Notes: generated by a model from the letters alone, not told the origin. Counted from the stretch's first letter, positions 49,501 to 62,640 are shown. The stretch is 64,000 nt of DNA from Brachyhypopomus gauderio (GCF_052324685.1 NC_135213.1:37998021-38062020); one strand, 5' to 3'. Made by a program: numbers and translations.

Positions 49501-49734
49501 AAACCATACAAGCCACCGTCCGTCCAATCAGGTGTGGACAGCGAGTCGATCATAAATCAAGTTCGTTATTAGGAGGCGGTCACGGTCTCTTCACAGGGAC
49601 AAGAATGTAAAAACAAAACAAAAAACACAGAACATCGATGAACAAATAAATTAAAGTTTCCTTCAACCCATGGCAAGGGATTCTTATGCAACACCCGGGT
49701 GTGTGGGGGCGGGTCCTGTAGGGGGCGCCGTCTG
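45040..49734. other. Intergenic region upstream of nacc2 and downstream of qsox2
   Basis: No coding exon that I can support. The left 1.5 kb probably holds the nacc2 promoter and a non-coding first exon, including GA-rich blocks at 46206-46263 and 46465-46498. Two G runs are at about 47159-47173 and 47211-47227, and a GT run at about 47370-47391. 47.4-49.7 kb is AT-rich and may include the qsox2 3' UTR. A YY1-like AAGATGGCG is at 49201-49209. Confidence 0.5.
46206..46498. repeat. GA-rich microsatellite cluster upstream of nacc2
   Basis: (GA)n at about 46206-46263 and again at 46465-46498, with GAGAGGGA variants between. This purine-strand asymmetry is typical of GAGA-type promoter-proximal sequence, but a regulatory role is only inferred. 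Confidence 0.85.
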
Positions 49735-51064
49735 CTATACGTAGGGCCGATGGAGGCGGATCTTCCACCGTTTGGAGCGCACGCGGAAGAAGAAGAACAT
49801 GAACATGAGGAAGACGCAGGACGCGGCGTAGAGCAACACGCACAAGCTCATGTCCACGCTGGAGAAGCCCAGCCCCAGAAACGAGACCGCCAGCCTGGGC
49901 TCCGTCCGGACCACCTCGCCGCCCCCCCCGGCCCCGCCCACCTCCATCCTGTTCAGGCGCTCGGGGGAATCCTCGGGGGACGGCTTCGGCCCTCCTGGGC
50001 GGAGCTCGGCCGGGACGGAGGCGGGGGCCTGGGCGGAGGGGGCGGGTCCAGGCTGCGGGAGGCCGTCACTGGCGTATTTGGGGGAGATGTTGGAGGTGCC
50101 GTAGTGCTGCTTGAGGAACGTGAGGACCACCCCCTCGTTCCACACGTGCAGACCCTCCTGCTCCTCGTGACACGCAGCACAGAGGTCTGGCGTGGGCCAC
50201 TGCGTTTTGGGAAACATGGGGTCTTCGCTCATTGAACCTAGAAAAGACAAAATGATCTTTACACACTTTGGTATAATCCTGCATGCACTTATGATCATAT
50301 CATACGAGTGGTCACGGTATTAGATCCAGTAAATTAAGACTGCCATCGAGTTTTCTGTCCTTTTTAAGCTGTAATCCATGACAACTTTTACTACGTCTGT
50401 ATTAGAACGTCAGCAGACTGACTACTGTAGTTTTGTATCCTTTGTATATTGTGTCAGTCTTTACTGGCTTCTTTCATAAGTGAACTGATTCTGACCAAAG
50501 GGCAAATGTTAACTGAATATACATTTATATTATAAATGCACTCATGAATACTGTTTGTGCAAACATGTAGGAATTCAGCATATATATATATAGATCACCT
50601 GTCCTGATTTCAAAATAGGTCTTTCATGAAAGAGGCCACTGGAAACATGACACAACTGTACAAGAAACACCACAAGTATCCAAGTACACAAAACTTACCA
50701 AACAACAATCCCAAAATAGGTGCAGCTTTAGAGCAAAATAACCTAATAAAACCGTAACTCCATGTCGACTATGAAAAACAAAATCACTAATTACAAGCTC
50801 ATAATCCTGTTTAAATGCCAAATGTGTGATTCTGGAAGGGTTCCAACAGAGCCCGGCACCCCGGTCTCTCTCTGACCTGCTAGCCTGGCGTTAACCTGGT
50901 TGTGCTTCCTCCACAACCAGAGTACGGCCTCGTCCAGGGACTTCACCAAGCTCATGGAGCCGTGGGCCATCGCCTCGAAGTGCCGGCCACATTCGTGACA
51001 GCCGAAGAACGTTCCGATGTAGCGTCGCATGGTCTGAAGCACCGCCAACGGGTCGTCCTCCAAC

Positions 51065-51145
<81 letters not shown>

Positions 51146-52707
51146 CCATCTTACTAGGGACAGTCCTAATTAAGACAGCCAGACCACTCCGCTAAACGAA
51201 TGGCTTAGTAAATTATTAAAGTACCAGAAAGACAGAACTGTGGTGGTAGACGCGTTTTGCCATCACACAAACAACCGTGAGACAGGAGAGTGTAACACTC
51301 CTCCACAAGCGTTTACACACAGCGTTTCCACCAGTGCAATCCAAGGAGCTCTGACCGCTTAACATAATGCAACGAGGTTTGTTTATTTATTTATTTTTGC
51401 CACCTGTGTGAGGAAAAAAACCTGGAGGCATTTGGCCGTGCGTACCGGTGTTGGCGAGAGCGTCCGGCCGGCCCGCGGCCTGAACGGTCAGCACGTGGAA
51501 CAGGGTCCAGAGGGAGCAGGGATATCCTCGCAGAGCCGCGCTGCTGCCTTGGCAACCCACCCACTGGGCACGCTGGCTGAGGTGCAGGCCCGAGATCTGG
51601 CCCAACAAACGCAACTGTTACGACACCCACAGTCAAACACGTCCTTCTGACACCAGCGCCTCTAGCTGCTTTACCTGCGCACACATCGGCTGGAACTAAA
51701 ATTATATCGCGCCCCCCGCCACCCCAGCACAATATGGAACAAGTTACGATCCTGGCACGCAGACAGAGGAAGAGCTTAAACGGGACTAAAAATACCCTAC
51801 AGAATGATGAAACTCCATTCATTTCCCAGGCCCGTGGTCAGTCTAAGTTGGGAATGGTGGGGTGTGTGGAGGAACATTAATGTCACGTCTCACCCGCATC
51901 TTGTTATTGGCCAGGTCAAGGATGGCATCGTACGGGATCTTCTCCAGTGGCAAACTAACCAGCCACTCCAGCAGGGTGTCCAGAAGTTTAACCACAGACT
52001 GGCGGCCAGGAAACAGCTGAAATCCGAAGAGGAAGTGGGAGCCGTGAGGTGACATGCCAGTAAATCTCATGATGGAGGATAACCACGAACCTCAGTATTT
52101 ATAACTCTTACCTTGGCCACCACCGTAACAAAGTCTTTGAAGGTTTTCAGCTCCTCACCCTCTAAGGTCTTGTGCGTAGCCAGCTCCACTCTCAATAAGT
52201 AGTGCAGGCCAGACTCCAGGTCCACCATGTACACTTTAGTCCTACAGAAAAGGGACAGGTGGATCACGGAGCATATTCATTTCTGAGTCGCATCAGAACA
52301 CAAGCCATTCTTGTTGTTAAGTGCCCTAAAACCCCTTAATCACCTGGATCAGTAATACGGCAATGCTGTCCCCATAGAGATAGTAAACAAATAAATAAAC
52401 GAGAATTTCCTCATTTTGCTTTATGCTGAGAACTTTCAGTAGGTTCATATATTTTATATTCCAGGTAACTAACTGCAGTACTGTAGAAAGAGACGGAGAG
52501 GTTCTTGATGATGGAAAAACCATGATGAAGGACCGCTGTCCAGAACAGCCTGTTTCTCTAGAAACTTTGTGTACTTAACTACAATTTTTAATCTCTCTCT
52601 TTATCTCCCCCTCCCCGCCACGTGCGCGCGCACACACACACACGCACACACACGCACGCACACGCACGCGCACGCACGCGCACGCACGCGCACGCACGCA
52701 CGCACAC

Positions 52708-52791
<84 letters not shown>

Positions 52792-55700
52792 CAGAGGTTT
52801 TAAGGTGTGAAGACTGTTTGAATCCTCTCCTGATCAGCATTTTGTCATATAGCCAACTGTGTACAGGACTTAAAAATTAACGGAGTTTAACTTGGGATGT
52901 TCACACACCTGTCAGAAAAGCGACATTCAGCACACACCTCTCCCCCACCCCGACCCAAAAGAAGAGGACCAGACTGACCTATCCACGTCCTCCCACACCT
53001 CCCCGGCTCCGTGGCTTTGGTTGGCCGTCATCGCGGGCTGATGAACTGGGCTCACCGCTTTCCTGTGAACTCCGGGAAGCAGTTTGAGGAAGGACGAGAA
53101 GAAAAACCGTAGTCGCTTTTGCCTGCGAACATACGCGGGAAAAACCCAAGTTGACCAATTATACACAGTAGAAATTCTCAACACAAACAGGGATTCAGCC
53201 CACGCACGCTGTTACTTGTAGAGTTAGTGAAATTAATGCTAGCTCAGTATACATAATGCAGACTCTGCAGCACAACATAAACTATTATTAGGCTACAAGT
53301 TCTGGGTACACCGTCATGAACAACACACACCAGTTACACTGGGAGCACACTGGCAGTGCTGAACACACTGGCAGTGCTGAACACACTGGCAGTGCTGAAC
53401 ACTGCAACAACAGGACCCTGTCAGGCAGCTGGCGTACGTACACGTCCATGACGGAACGGGTCCCGTTTGGGTGGAAGAGGTAGCCTGCAGGTACCGAGGA
53501 GATGCCAAACTTCTCCAGCAGAAGCTTTTCTGAGGTCAGCGCCCTCTTCACCGCAACGCCCCGATACGGCATTAGGTCCAATATTACCTACGTGGAAGCG
53601 TGAGCAGCGAAAAATAGAACGGTTATTTCGGAAAAGCGCTGTGTGTCACCACGCACTCCAGACACGTGGAATCGCTACGACTTTATCGTTCCAGTACAGG
53701 ACAGCACGTGTCACCGTAACACTCGTCTACGCCCGGCACCACCGACATATTGTTACAGCGCATGTCTATCGCTGCAAAGTGAGGACGCTCAGCGTCATGG
53801 TGCGTACCTCTCTTCCTACATAGGAGTCTCCATCCTCTATGATCACTGCAGTATACTGCTCTGATTTCCGACCCATCAAGGACAAAATGTCCTCAGTTCT
53901 GTGAACGGTGGGAGAAGAACTATAAGGCATGACAGTCACTTCTTGCTGCTGAATAATTTGAAGTAATGCGCAGAATCTAAAAACTGCATTAAATAGAAGA
54001 GGAGGGGGCCATTGCCCAAGTGTACAACAGTAAACAAGGTAGGGGGGCAGAGCCACTTCTAAATATTTTAGTATGTTTGTGTTTTGCTTGGTGTGCTTGT
54101 GAACGGACCCAGCAGGCTGCAGGGGAGGGCAGTGGGCAGGCCAGTCTTGTCTGGTGTGATTCTGAAGGAAGTTCACCATTAGCCGTCTTACCGTCTGAAG
54201 CTCTCGGTCGGCACCTGGACACAGCGCACACAAACCAGAACATGAACACGTTCCATTTACAGAAAACAGATGAAATTAATTTAAAAGGTCCAGTCTCACC
54301 TCTATATGTCTTTCCGATATCGAATGTCGTGACATGTGCTTTGAAGTACTGGAGAAGAAGGAAGAGTGATGGAGTTATTCTAAATAATAGTTATTCTAAA
54401 TAAAGATATTCTAATTAATAAAGTTTTTCTAAATAAGGTTAATCTAAATAAAGTTATTCTAAACAAACTTAGCTCTACTCTTCAAGAGACACGGTAGAGC
54501 AAACATCAGCTCGACTACTAAAGAGAAAACAATAACTCAAGTGATGTTCTTCAATCTCATGACAGACTTTGTGCTACATTTGGGAATCGTAGTCCCAGCT
54601 TTGAGGCTTCAATTTTTTTTTTTCTAAAATTACATACAATTTCACATTTAACACAATAAATAAGGCTCATTATGATGCGATTGAAAACATACCCGAAACG
54701 TGGGGTAGAAGTGGATGCTAAACTCTTTACATATGTCAAAGTTCTTCTCGTGTGCACAGTCCAGAACGCCGATGCGGATGGCCTGACTCCAGTCTGCAGC
54801 GTAGGGGAGTTCAGTTAGGCTATTTGACACAACTACACCACATAAAGCGCCCTCCCCAGCTGCCCCTCCCAAGGCCCCGGGCACCCCCACGCTCACATGA
54901 AGGCATTTTTGCATGACAAACGACATGTTGCCTCACTCAGAGCACGCCACAACAGAAATTAGAGTTAATGATAGTGGGTCTGGTATGCACAACCCTGCAT
55001 GTAATAACAGACCCTGCCTACATGTTCAGCTTCATGTGGTCCATTATCTTCAGCCACAGACAGTAGTTCCAGTCCAACATAAGGTTTCAGTTTATGACAG
55101 ACATCCGAACCCCCCCTCGCCCCCCCTATAAGAGCAGCAGAGTCTGTGTGAAGAGATGAACCCTTGGGAAAGAACACCACTGATGAAACGTTGCAGTGGG
55201 TGGGTCTGGGTGTAAAACAGGGGCCTGAGGGCATGGACTATCTCTGGCATAATGGCATAATGCACCCCCCCTCCCCACAGATATTCTTCACCTGCTGGTG
55301 GGACCCTCGTTTTTGTGGACCATGTGGGGGAATGTGCACCAAGAACAGGCCAGGACAATAGGGCCGTCCGACCCCTATTGTGAGGGTAACAGCTGGCAGG
55401 CGGCCCCTCACGAGGTACCCAGTCAACAGCTTGCACCATAAAAAGCTGGACTTAATGTATTCAAGAGATCAGGCTAAGCTTAATCAGTGCCCCCCCCCCC
55501 CCCCCTCCAAAAAAACCCCCTCCACCCCAAATCCAGCTCTTCTTCCTGCTCTCTGTTCTATAACAAAGGAGCTAGGCAGATATTCAAACACTCATGTCAA
55601 CACAAGTCATTCTGGAGTCACGTCACCAAAATCTTTTGAGGAACTTTACAATAAGACAAGGAACTTGCGCAAAAGAAGAAACAAATAAGGTCTACCAAAA

Positions 55701-57841
55701 GCCTGTAAATACACATTTCGTATGAAATATTTAGCCCGAGATTATCTCTCTATATATGTACACAGTCCAGCTCTGCAAACGTCCGCTGCCTGTAAGGTAG
55801 TCTAATGGACAGTGGGATCAGGCTGGACTGTTAATCCCAATACCTCATCCAGAGAGGACATTCAACAGTTACAGCAGGTGCTAAAGCTGAGCTTCCTTCT
55901 CTCCTGCATTCTGCCAATTGCCTGCAGCAATCAGCTCAGTATTGACAGAGTAAGCTGGCAAACAACGGGAGCACGAGGGTTTCTGCACGTTTGTGCTTGG
56001 ATGGAGACTCACGTTAACAAGTTTCAGAACTCAGCAATGCTCCTGTAACATCTCAAAGGCCATAACGATCATCAGTGCTCCTGTAACATCTCAAAGGCCA
56101 TAACGATCATCAGTGCTCCTGTAACATCTCAAAGGCCATAACGATCATTAATGCTCCTGTAACATCTCAAAGGCCATAACGATCATCAATGCTCCTGTAA
56201 CATCTCAAAGGCCATAACGATCATCAATGCTCCTGTAACATCTCAAAGGCCATAACGATCATCAATGCTCCTGTAACATCTCAAAGGCCATAACGATCAT
56301 CAATGCTCCTGTAACATCTCCAAGACTATAACGTTCATCAATGCTCCTGTAACATCTCCAAGACTATAACGTTCATCAATGCTCCTGTAACATCTCCAAA
56401 GCTTTAACGATCATCAATGCTCCTGTAACATCTCCAAAGCTTTAACGTTCATCAATGTTCCTGTAACATCTCCAAGACTATAACGTTCATCAATGCTCCT
56501 GTAACATCTCCAAGACTATAAAGTTCATCAATGCTCCTGTAACATCTCCAAGACTATAAAGTTCATCAATGCTCCTGTAACATCTCCAAGACTATAACGT
56601 TCATCAATGCTCCTGTAACATCTCCAAGACTATAACGTTCATCAATGCTCCTGTAACATCTCCAAGACTATAACGTTCATCAATGCTCCTGTAACATCTC
56701 CAAGACTATAACGTTCATCAATGTTCCTGTAACATCTCCAAGACTATAACGTTCATCAATGTTCCTGTAACATCTCCAAGACTATAACGTTCATCAATGC
56801 TCCTGTAACATCTCCAAGACTATAACGTTCATCAATGCTCCTGTAACATCTCCAAGACTATAACGTTCATCAATGTTCCTGTAACATCTCCAAGACTATA
56901 ACGTTCATCAATGCTCCTGTAACATCTCCAAGACTATAACGATCATCAATGTTCCTGTAACATCTCCAAGACTATAACGTTCATCAATGCTCCTGTAACA
57001 TCTCCAAGACTATAACGTTCATCAATGCTCCTGTAACATCTCCAAGACTATAACGTTCATCAATGCTCCTGTAACATCTCCAAGACTATAACGTTCATCA
57101 ATGTTCCTGTAACATCTCCAAGACTATAACGTTCATCAATGCTCCTGTAACATCTCCAAGACTATAACGTTCATCAATGCTCCTGTAACATCTCCAAGAC
57201 TATAACTTTCATCAATGCTCCTGTAACATCTCCAAGACTATAACTTTCATCAATGCTCCTGTAACATCCCGCAATATCTGTCGGTGTAATAAATGTGACA
57301 TTTGGTGCCAACCTCGCACTCCAATAACGCAAAAACGAAAGAGACACCGACATGTCAATCACACTACAACACGATCCCGGGACCGGGACCGACACCGCCG
57401 GTCGTTCGGACCACAGATCACCCCCAGCGAGCCATGAAACCACCCGGCGGTCCTGGAGGAACCAAGACCGGCCCAGCAGACGCGGCAGTTCGGGTCCCGC
57501 GGCGGTTCTGGTGGCCCACGTAGCCCGCTCTCCTCGGGCTCGGTTCTGAGACGACTAACCAGACCAAGACGAGACACACACACGACGGCGTGAAGTGGAC
57601 CCGACCGACCTCTCACGTCGCCCGCCAGCGCCTTCCAGGTGGGCGAGTACTGGACGCAGTGTCCGCACCACGACGAGTAGAACTGGACCAGCCAGGCGGA
57701 CGACGAGTTGTGCAGGGCCCGCTTCACGTTCTCGCCGCTCAGGATCTCCAGCGGGTCCTCCTCGGTGTACAACCGCGACGCCCGGCCACGGAGTAGCACG
57801 GCCGACAAAATAACGGCGTTTAGGTAAAAGCGGGCCGCCAT
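49735..57841 (-). CDS. qsox2: Quiescin sulfhydryl oxidase 2
   Basis: Flavoenzyme of the secretory pathway that forms disulfides in client proteins and passes electrons to oxygen. Twelve exons: 57610-57841, 54693-54793, 54300-54348, 54109-54214, 53808-53898, 53442-53587, 52979-53122, 52112-52241, 51894-52016, 51446-51596, 50877-51065 and 49735-50237. The sum is 1965 bases (654 residues; human 698). A signal peptide (about 1-23) precedes the thioredoxin domain with WCGHC at 58-62. The Erv/ALR domain has the flavin-proximal CHEC at 447-450 and the third pair CAAC at 507-510. A C-terminal membrane segment (about 617-637) ends [16 protein letters not shown]. Both redox pairs are intact. The tail matches QSOX2 (human ends RVRSRRWKVKHHHPAV) and not QSOX1. 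Intron 1 contains a 1.2-kb minisatellite. It lies 776 bases downstream of the CEP350-like gene on the same strand. Confidence 0.95.
51066..51143 (-). repeat. (GA)39 microsatellite that forms the acceptor tract of qsox2 exon 11
   Basis: On the minus strand it is a pure CT run ending in CAG right at exon base 51065. No separate polypyrimidine tract exists. Confidence 0.93.
52621..52788. repeat. (CA)n microsatellite with CG-interrupted left half
   Basis: The left half mixes CACACG and GCGCACGCAC units; the right half is pure (CA)n. It is in qsox2 intron 7. The interruptions on one side suggest older, CG-bearing repeats flanking a still-expanding core. Confidence 0.95.
53350..53402. repeat. 18-bp tandem repeat, three copies
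   Basis: TGGCAGTGCTGAACACAC repeats just downstream of the qsox2 exon 6 donor. Confidence 0.85.
56034..57262. repeat. 38-bp minisatellite, about 32 copies, in qsox2 intron 1
   Basis: The unit is CAATGCTCCTGTAACATCTC followed by CAAGACTATAACGTTCAT. The first seven or so copies at the left share a different core (AAAGGCCATAACGATCAT), then two copies have AAAGCTTTAACG and the rest have AAGACTATAACG. The array thus has at least two separately expanded blocks. No spacers and no associated genes, so not a CRISPR. Confidence 0.97.
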
Positions 57842-58617
57842 TAGGGAGGACGAGGTCAGGCGACACTGTTCGGCCTGCGGCGCCTTCGCTCGGGCTGGCT
57901 GGCTGCGCGTGTGGCGACGCTTTTTGGACGCGGTCCGCGCGCCTTCCTGAGCGTCGTTGTGGCGCTGGTGTTGCGCAGCGTGGGTAAATAATTCGGGGTA
58001 ATTATTCCCGTTGGCGTCAGAATAAAAAAAAAATCTAGGCGGTGCGATTTTAAAGTGCTGACAGTTTAACAGTTTGTAGGCGAGCAAAACAGCTTTCGGC
58101 TTCACACTAATAAACTCGGTTATTATACAGTATCTTATCCAGTAGTTCCAGTGTTTATACTTAAGCGTCCTGACATAAGCTATATTCCAAAAAGCATTTA
58201 AAAATATTAAAATGTGAGAGTGTAATAAGGCATAGATTTACTTCTAAAAGCATTTGAATTTAAAATCATTTGAAAATCACAAACTTAATCTGCGTTTTGT
58301 AGGCAGTATGTTTGTTACTCCATAAGTATCAGATTTTATCAGATTTATCAGATTTAAAAAACCATGATATCATTAATTTTGAACCAAAACTCACAGGTTT
58401 CACAATTTTCCAAAATACAAAGATAATAAAATACATTCTAAAGAACAAAATGACCAACATTCTCAATTTAATTATAACACATAGCCTTTAATTCTGACAC
58501 ATAGTTTAATTTAGATTAAAATGAAAATTGTACATTCATAAGGAACATAAAGTTTTGACCGTGTCTTAAAAAGTTATTGATAATAATGAAGATGATAAGA
58601 ATGCCACATTTACAGTA
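57842..58617. other. Intergenic gap between the CEP350-like gene and qsox2
   Basis: 776 bases between the CEP350-like stop codon and the qsox2 start codon, both minus strand. The right part is AT-rich (CEP350-like 3' UTR); the left 200 bases are GC-rich (qsox2 5' UTR and promoter). Confidence 0.6.
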
Positions 58618-61600
58618 TCATTTAATGCTAGATATGCATATGTGGTTAAGAACTGATATTGTGTCATCCAGAAGTAGCCTAAAGATCTCCTCACACAGTT
58701 GGATCTTCACAGTGATCTGGTCAGTTCTGTAATCCACCCACTGACTCTCCTCATTGTGAAGCTCCTGAATCTACACAGATATAAAATGGAAACATTACTA
58801 AATGCACTAAGATATTATATAAAACTATAATAAAGTGATTATATATTAATTGTGTTCAGAGCCTAGAAGATTTTGAAGTCTTTGTACAAACCAGAATGTA
58901 GTCCACTCTGTCTCTCTTAGCGTACCAGTATTTGCAAAGTTTTTGCAGCATCTCTGTCATTTGCTGATCTGTTTGCTCCAGATTTAGTATTTTTTGAGTT
59001 TCCCTTTTCACAGCAGCCTGGAATAAAATGGGAAAAAAAGCTTAACATACTTAACATTTAACATCATTTTTATCTCCTATTCTTTCTAATGCATACATCT
59101 GTACACAACATCTGCCTTAATGTATCTAAATAATTTGATTTCTAGATATGGTCGCCTTCAAAATCCAAGTTATGATCTTACCTTTAAAAGGGGCACTGAA
59201 ATATGTCTTCTTTGCAGGGCTGACATCACTGATTTAACCGCTGTGTTCTGGAAAGAGTCACTGTCCAATATATCGGCACACACCTCATGCAGTATGTCAG
59301 ATGTTAATTGGAACATGACCTGGTGTGAGGGGTGGGGCAACATTCTAATTTGAATGAACAGTAATATTCACACAGAAGCCAACACATCAACAACAGTTTT
59401 AATTATTCAAGAGTAATTCATAAACAAAATTAAACTCACCTGTCTGTAGCCCTTGTGGCTTTTATCACCTACTAAATATCTTGGTGTTTCACAGGCATCG
59501 AGTGTCCCTTCATTAGCATGGGCACAGAGAACTTCAACTGTGGCATCAACTATGCTGTACACAATCCTGTGGTCATGGGTGTTCACCTGTATTTGTGGGG
59601 GGGTTTCAGGATGGACCCCACACCACTGATCCATTAGATATGGTGTGTTAGTTGTGAAGATGCTATCTTCCCTTTTTCCAAACTCCTGAGTTTGAAAGAG
59701 AGAAAAGTTTCAACGATGGTGTTCAGTAAACGGATGTATTACTGGAGAATGTATTACCAATATTGTATGGTACCACAAGCTGAGTTACATACAGCATCCA
59801 CAGATTTACTGTCATGTTTCGATTCGACTCTCTGTCTGTATCTTTTCTTGGTCTCCTGCACATTCTTCACAGTAGCCTCAGATAAAGAGGCTGTCTGAGT
59901 GTCCTCAGTTAACCCCACTGTCTGAGTGTCCTCAGATATCCCCGCTGTCTTAGCGTCAGAAAGATCAACATGAAACCCGTGTTTCCCATCATACCATACG
60001 AGCTTATGATCAACCTACAATACAAAATGTTTATTGTTATGATTTTGCCACATTCACACTGTGTTTTCATGTGTTCTTGCATGTATATATTCTATGTATT
60101 GTTTACGGCATGAGCAGCTTACCTTTAATGGAGATTTTTCAACAGATCTTGAACACTTCCATAGCTCATTAGATATTATTCTGGCTGTGCTTTCATATGT
60201 TTCCTGCTGGCATGTCTGCTTTGGAGCTAAGGACACGTGTCCAGGGAATCTCTGACTCTTCTTGGGTCTCTCGTCCCCAATCTTGTCCCCATTTTGTTTT
60301 TGAGAAACCTCATTTGGAGGATATTCATTTGGGGGATTTTCATCTGAATAGGAGTCCTCATCCACACCTAAATCACTGCAGTGCTCTCTGTCTAGGTCAG
60401 AAATGTCCTCTGGTCTGACCAACACTCCACAGCCCTTTTCACATGTAAAATACTTCACACCCCTGAACGTTCCACCGTGGCTTCCTGTGGGAGTGTCCAG
60501 AGCCACGCCAGCCCAGAATCCACCGGCAAAAGAGGCACGTCCTTTGTATTTCAGCACTCCTGGTCTTGATTTGCAAACAAGAACCCTGTCTCCGATGCGG
60601 AAGGAGAACAAGGGGTCTAGGGTGTCATTACTCTCATCCACCAGAAGAGAGCTGGTCTGATCCGAACCTTCCTCCTCATCCTGTTCTATAGCCATCATAG
60701 CATCAAGAGCTGGACACCTATGTGCAATAATGCTGTCATCATGATTTATCTCACTTTCCCCTAGAGAGTAAGACTTTTTCCTACACAAAGATGGGTCCGT
60801 AGGAAGGGGAGGGATGTTCTCACTGTTAACTGAGATGTCTTCAACGAGATCAGGTTGGAGGGGAAGATCCTCCTCGCTAGTCCATGTGATGATCTCAAAG
60901 GCGGGTGGAGGAGGTAGCAGACCGCTGCTGCCAGGTCCTGACCCACCTCCTCCTCGACCTGACGGAGGGAGCTCAGTACTTCCATAGGACAAAACCTCAT
61001 CCACAGGAGAGAGGATCTCGGAGAGGGCGGAGTCTGCCGTGGTTTCCGTCTTGCAACGAAGTGCAAAGTGCAACGACAAACCATGTTTGTCATATGAACA
61101 TGTTTCTGGGGCTACGATGAAATTTTCAGCGTAGCTTAACGAGCACATGGCTTCATGAGTTTTTTCTTCGCTGAGAACATCTCGCTCTTCTTCTGACCAG
61201 ACCAGCGCTTCACTCTGAAGGGAGAAAGGCTCTGATTTATCTTCTGTCTCAGAAAAGCTGTCATCACAAAATGGACTTTCTTCAAGCCTCTTTACATTAC
61301 AACTTAGACCTTTTCCCCAATTTGCAAAAAGTGGTTTGTCCTTTGTGGGCTCGTCTGCACTCTGCCATGCCTGCTGTCCGGAAATATGTGAGACTGAATC
61401 AGGATCGCACATCTGTGTGTTCCTTGATTCATCGCAAATCTCATGGTTATTATTTAACGATAACACAGTTTGTAACCGTTGGTTGTTCTGCGCATTGAGA
61501 GTCACGTAGTCGGCTATTGCTTGGCCGCATCCTAGAATCGTATCATCAGAAGCAAAATATGTTTTGTGTGCCTCTTGAAACGTTGGGTTGCTTTGCTCTC

Positions 61601-62640
61601 CAGCTTTCTCGTGGATGTCTTCATCATCATAGGGCAGGTCTTCCTCTATATCAGATGACAAACTGGATGTAATGTGCACTCTGTCAGATGTACCATAGCA
61701 GGGCTGATCTTGTCGTCCTAATGGAAACCGCTGCACGTTCTTAATGGACTTCCAGGGAGCTTCAGAAAGATTTTGGGTTTTCTGTTCTGAATTCACATCA
61801 CTGCTTTTAGATGGACATTGTTGATTATGGACAGGGGACTGAATCTTCTTAATCTCTGAAAGGACAAACAAGTATTTACCTTATAAAACACTGAAAGCAT
61901 GATCATTAAAATAAAAAAAATTCTGCTAAATCAAGATGTACAACACATTTGGGTTCTGGCAATGGAACCCAGAATATTGTTCATTGCTTGGTGCAGATGT
62001 AGTTACTAACCAACACAGTAAATACATCTATTGCACAGAGAACTGAATCCTTCAGCCAGATGGATGAGTCAGCAAAACCTCTGATCATATGCTGTAAATC
62101 AGCACTGAAAACGATTTAAAGTCCCTTAAACAACGACTGAAGGAAACTCCTAATGTCCAAATGAAACAGAAACCAATAATACAACTACATGTCTTTCCTC
62201 TCACAATGGAATTTAACGCGAAGAAAGAGGTCTGGCCACACAATGATAACAATTCTTTACCTTTTGATGATACATCATTAACAACCGTGAAACCATTCAT
62301 TTGATTGTAGAAGTAGCTGCCAGAAAAAGGCATCTATCATTTTAAACATCTTTACATGCTTCACCCACCATGGCAGTTGGGTTTACAGTCTGCTTGTGTT
62401 GCTTCATGCTGATGTAGAGATTTTCCGTCCTCCGTTTTCCTCTCCGTGATGACGTGACAGCTTGGCGGGCTTGGATGACTGTACACGGAGAAAAGTTTGG
62501 GGTCACGTGAATCTTTGGGTCCCGGTGTCTGTAGCTTGTCTTGTTCTGTTGTGATGTGTTCTCCTGACCTTTTCTTCCTCCCAAAACTCCATACTTCATC
62601 AGATGTTAGTAGTCTCCTCAAACCCGCTTTAGTCAAAAAT
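58618..62640 (-). CDS. CEP350-like CAP-Gly protein, 3' part (5' end beyond window)
   Basis: Resembles the C-terminal part of CEP350, a centrosomal microtubule-anchoring protein. Minus-strand exons: 62365-62640, 62261-62316, 60123-61855, 59793-60014, 59440-59685, 59182-59319, 58892-59017 and 58618-58770. They join in phase into about 982 residues and end ICISSIK. The large exon carries an acidic Ser-rich region and one CAP-Gly domain (FRIGDRVLVCKSRPGVLKYK to KYFTCEKGCGVLV, about 60400-60612). The usual GKNDG motif is GSHGG here; as I recall, CEP350 is also non-canonical (GNNNG). Exon 59793-60014 encodes three copies of a TAGISEDTQ-like nonapeptide. The last exons are helical (FQNTAVKSVMSALQRRH, VKIQLCEEIFRLLLDD). 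No upstream exon could be identified between 62641 and 64000. Position next to qsox2 on the same strand copies the CEP350-QSOX1 arrangement on human 1q25. Confidence 0.85.

Noticed and set aside
56034-57262. Possible CRISPR-like array
   Set aside because: The units are directly contiguous with no unique spacers, in a eukaryotic intron. It is a minisatellite.
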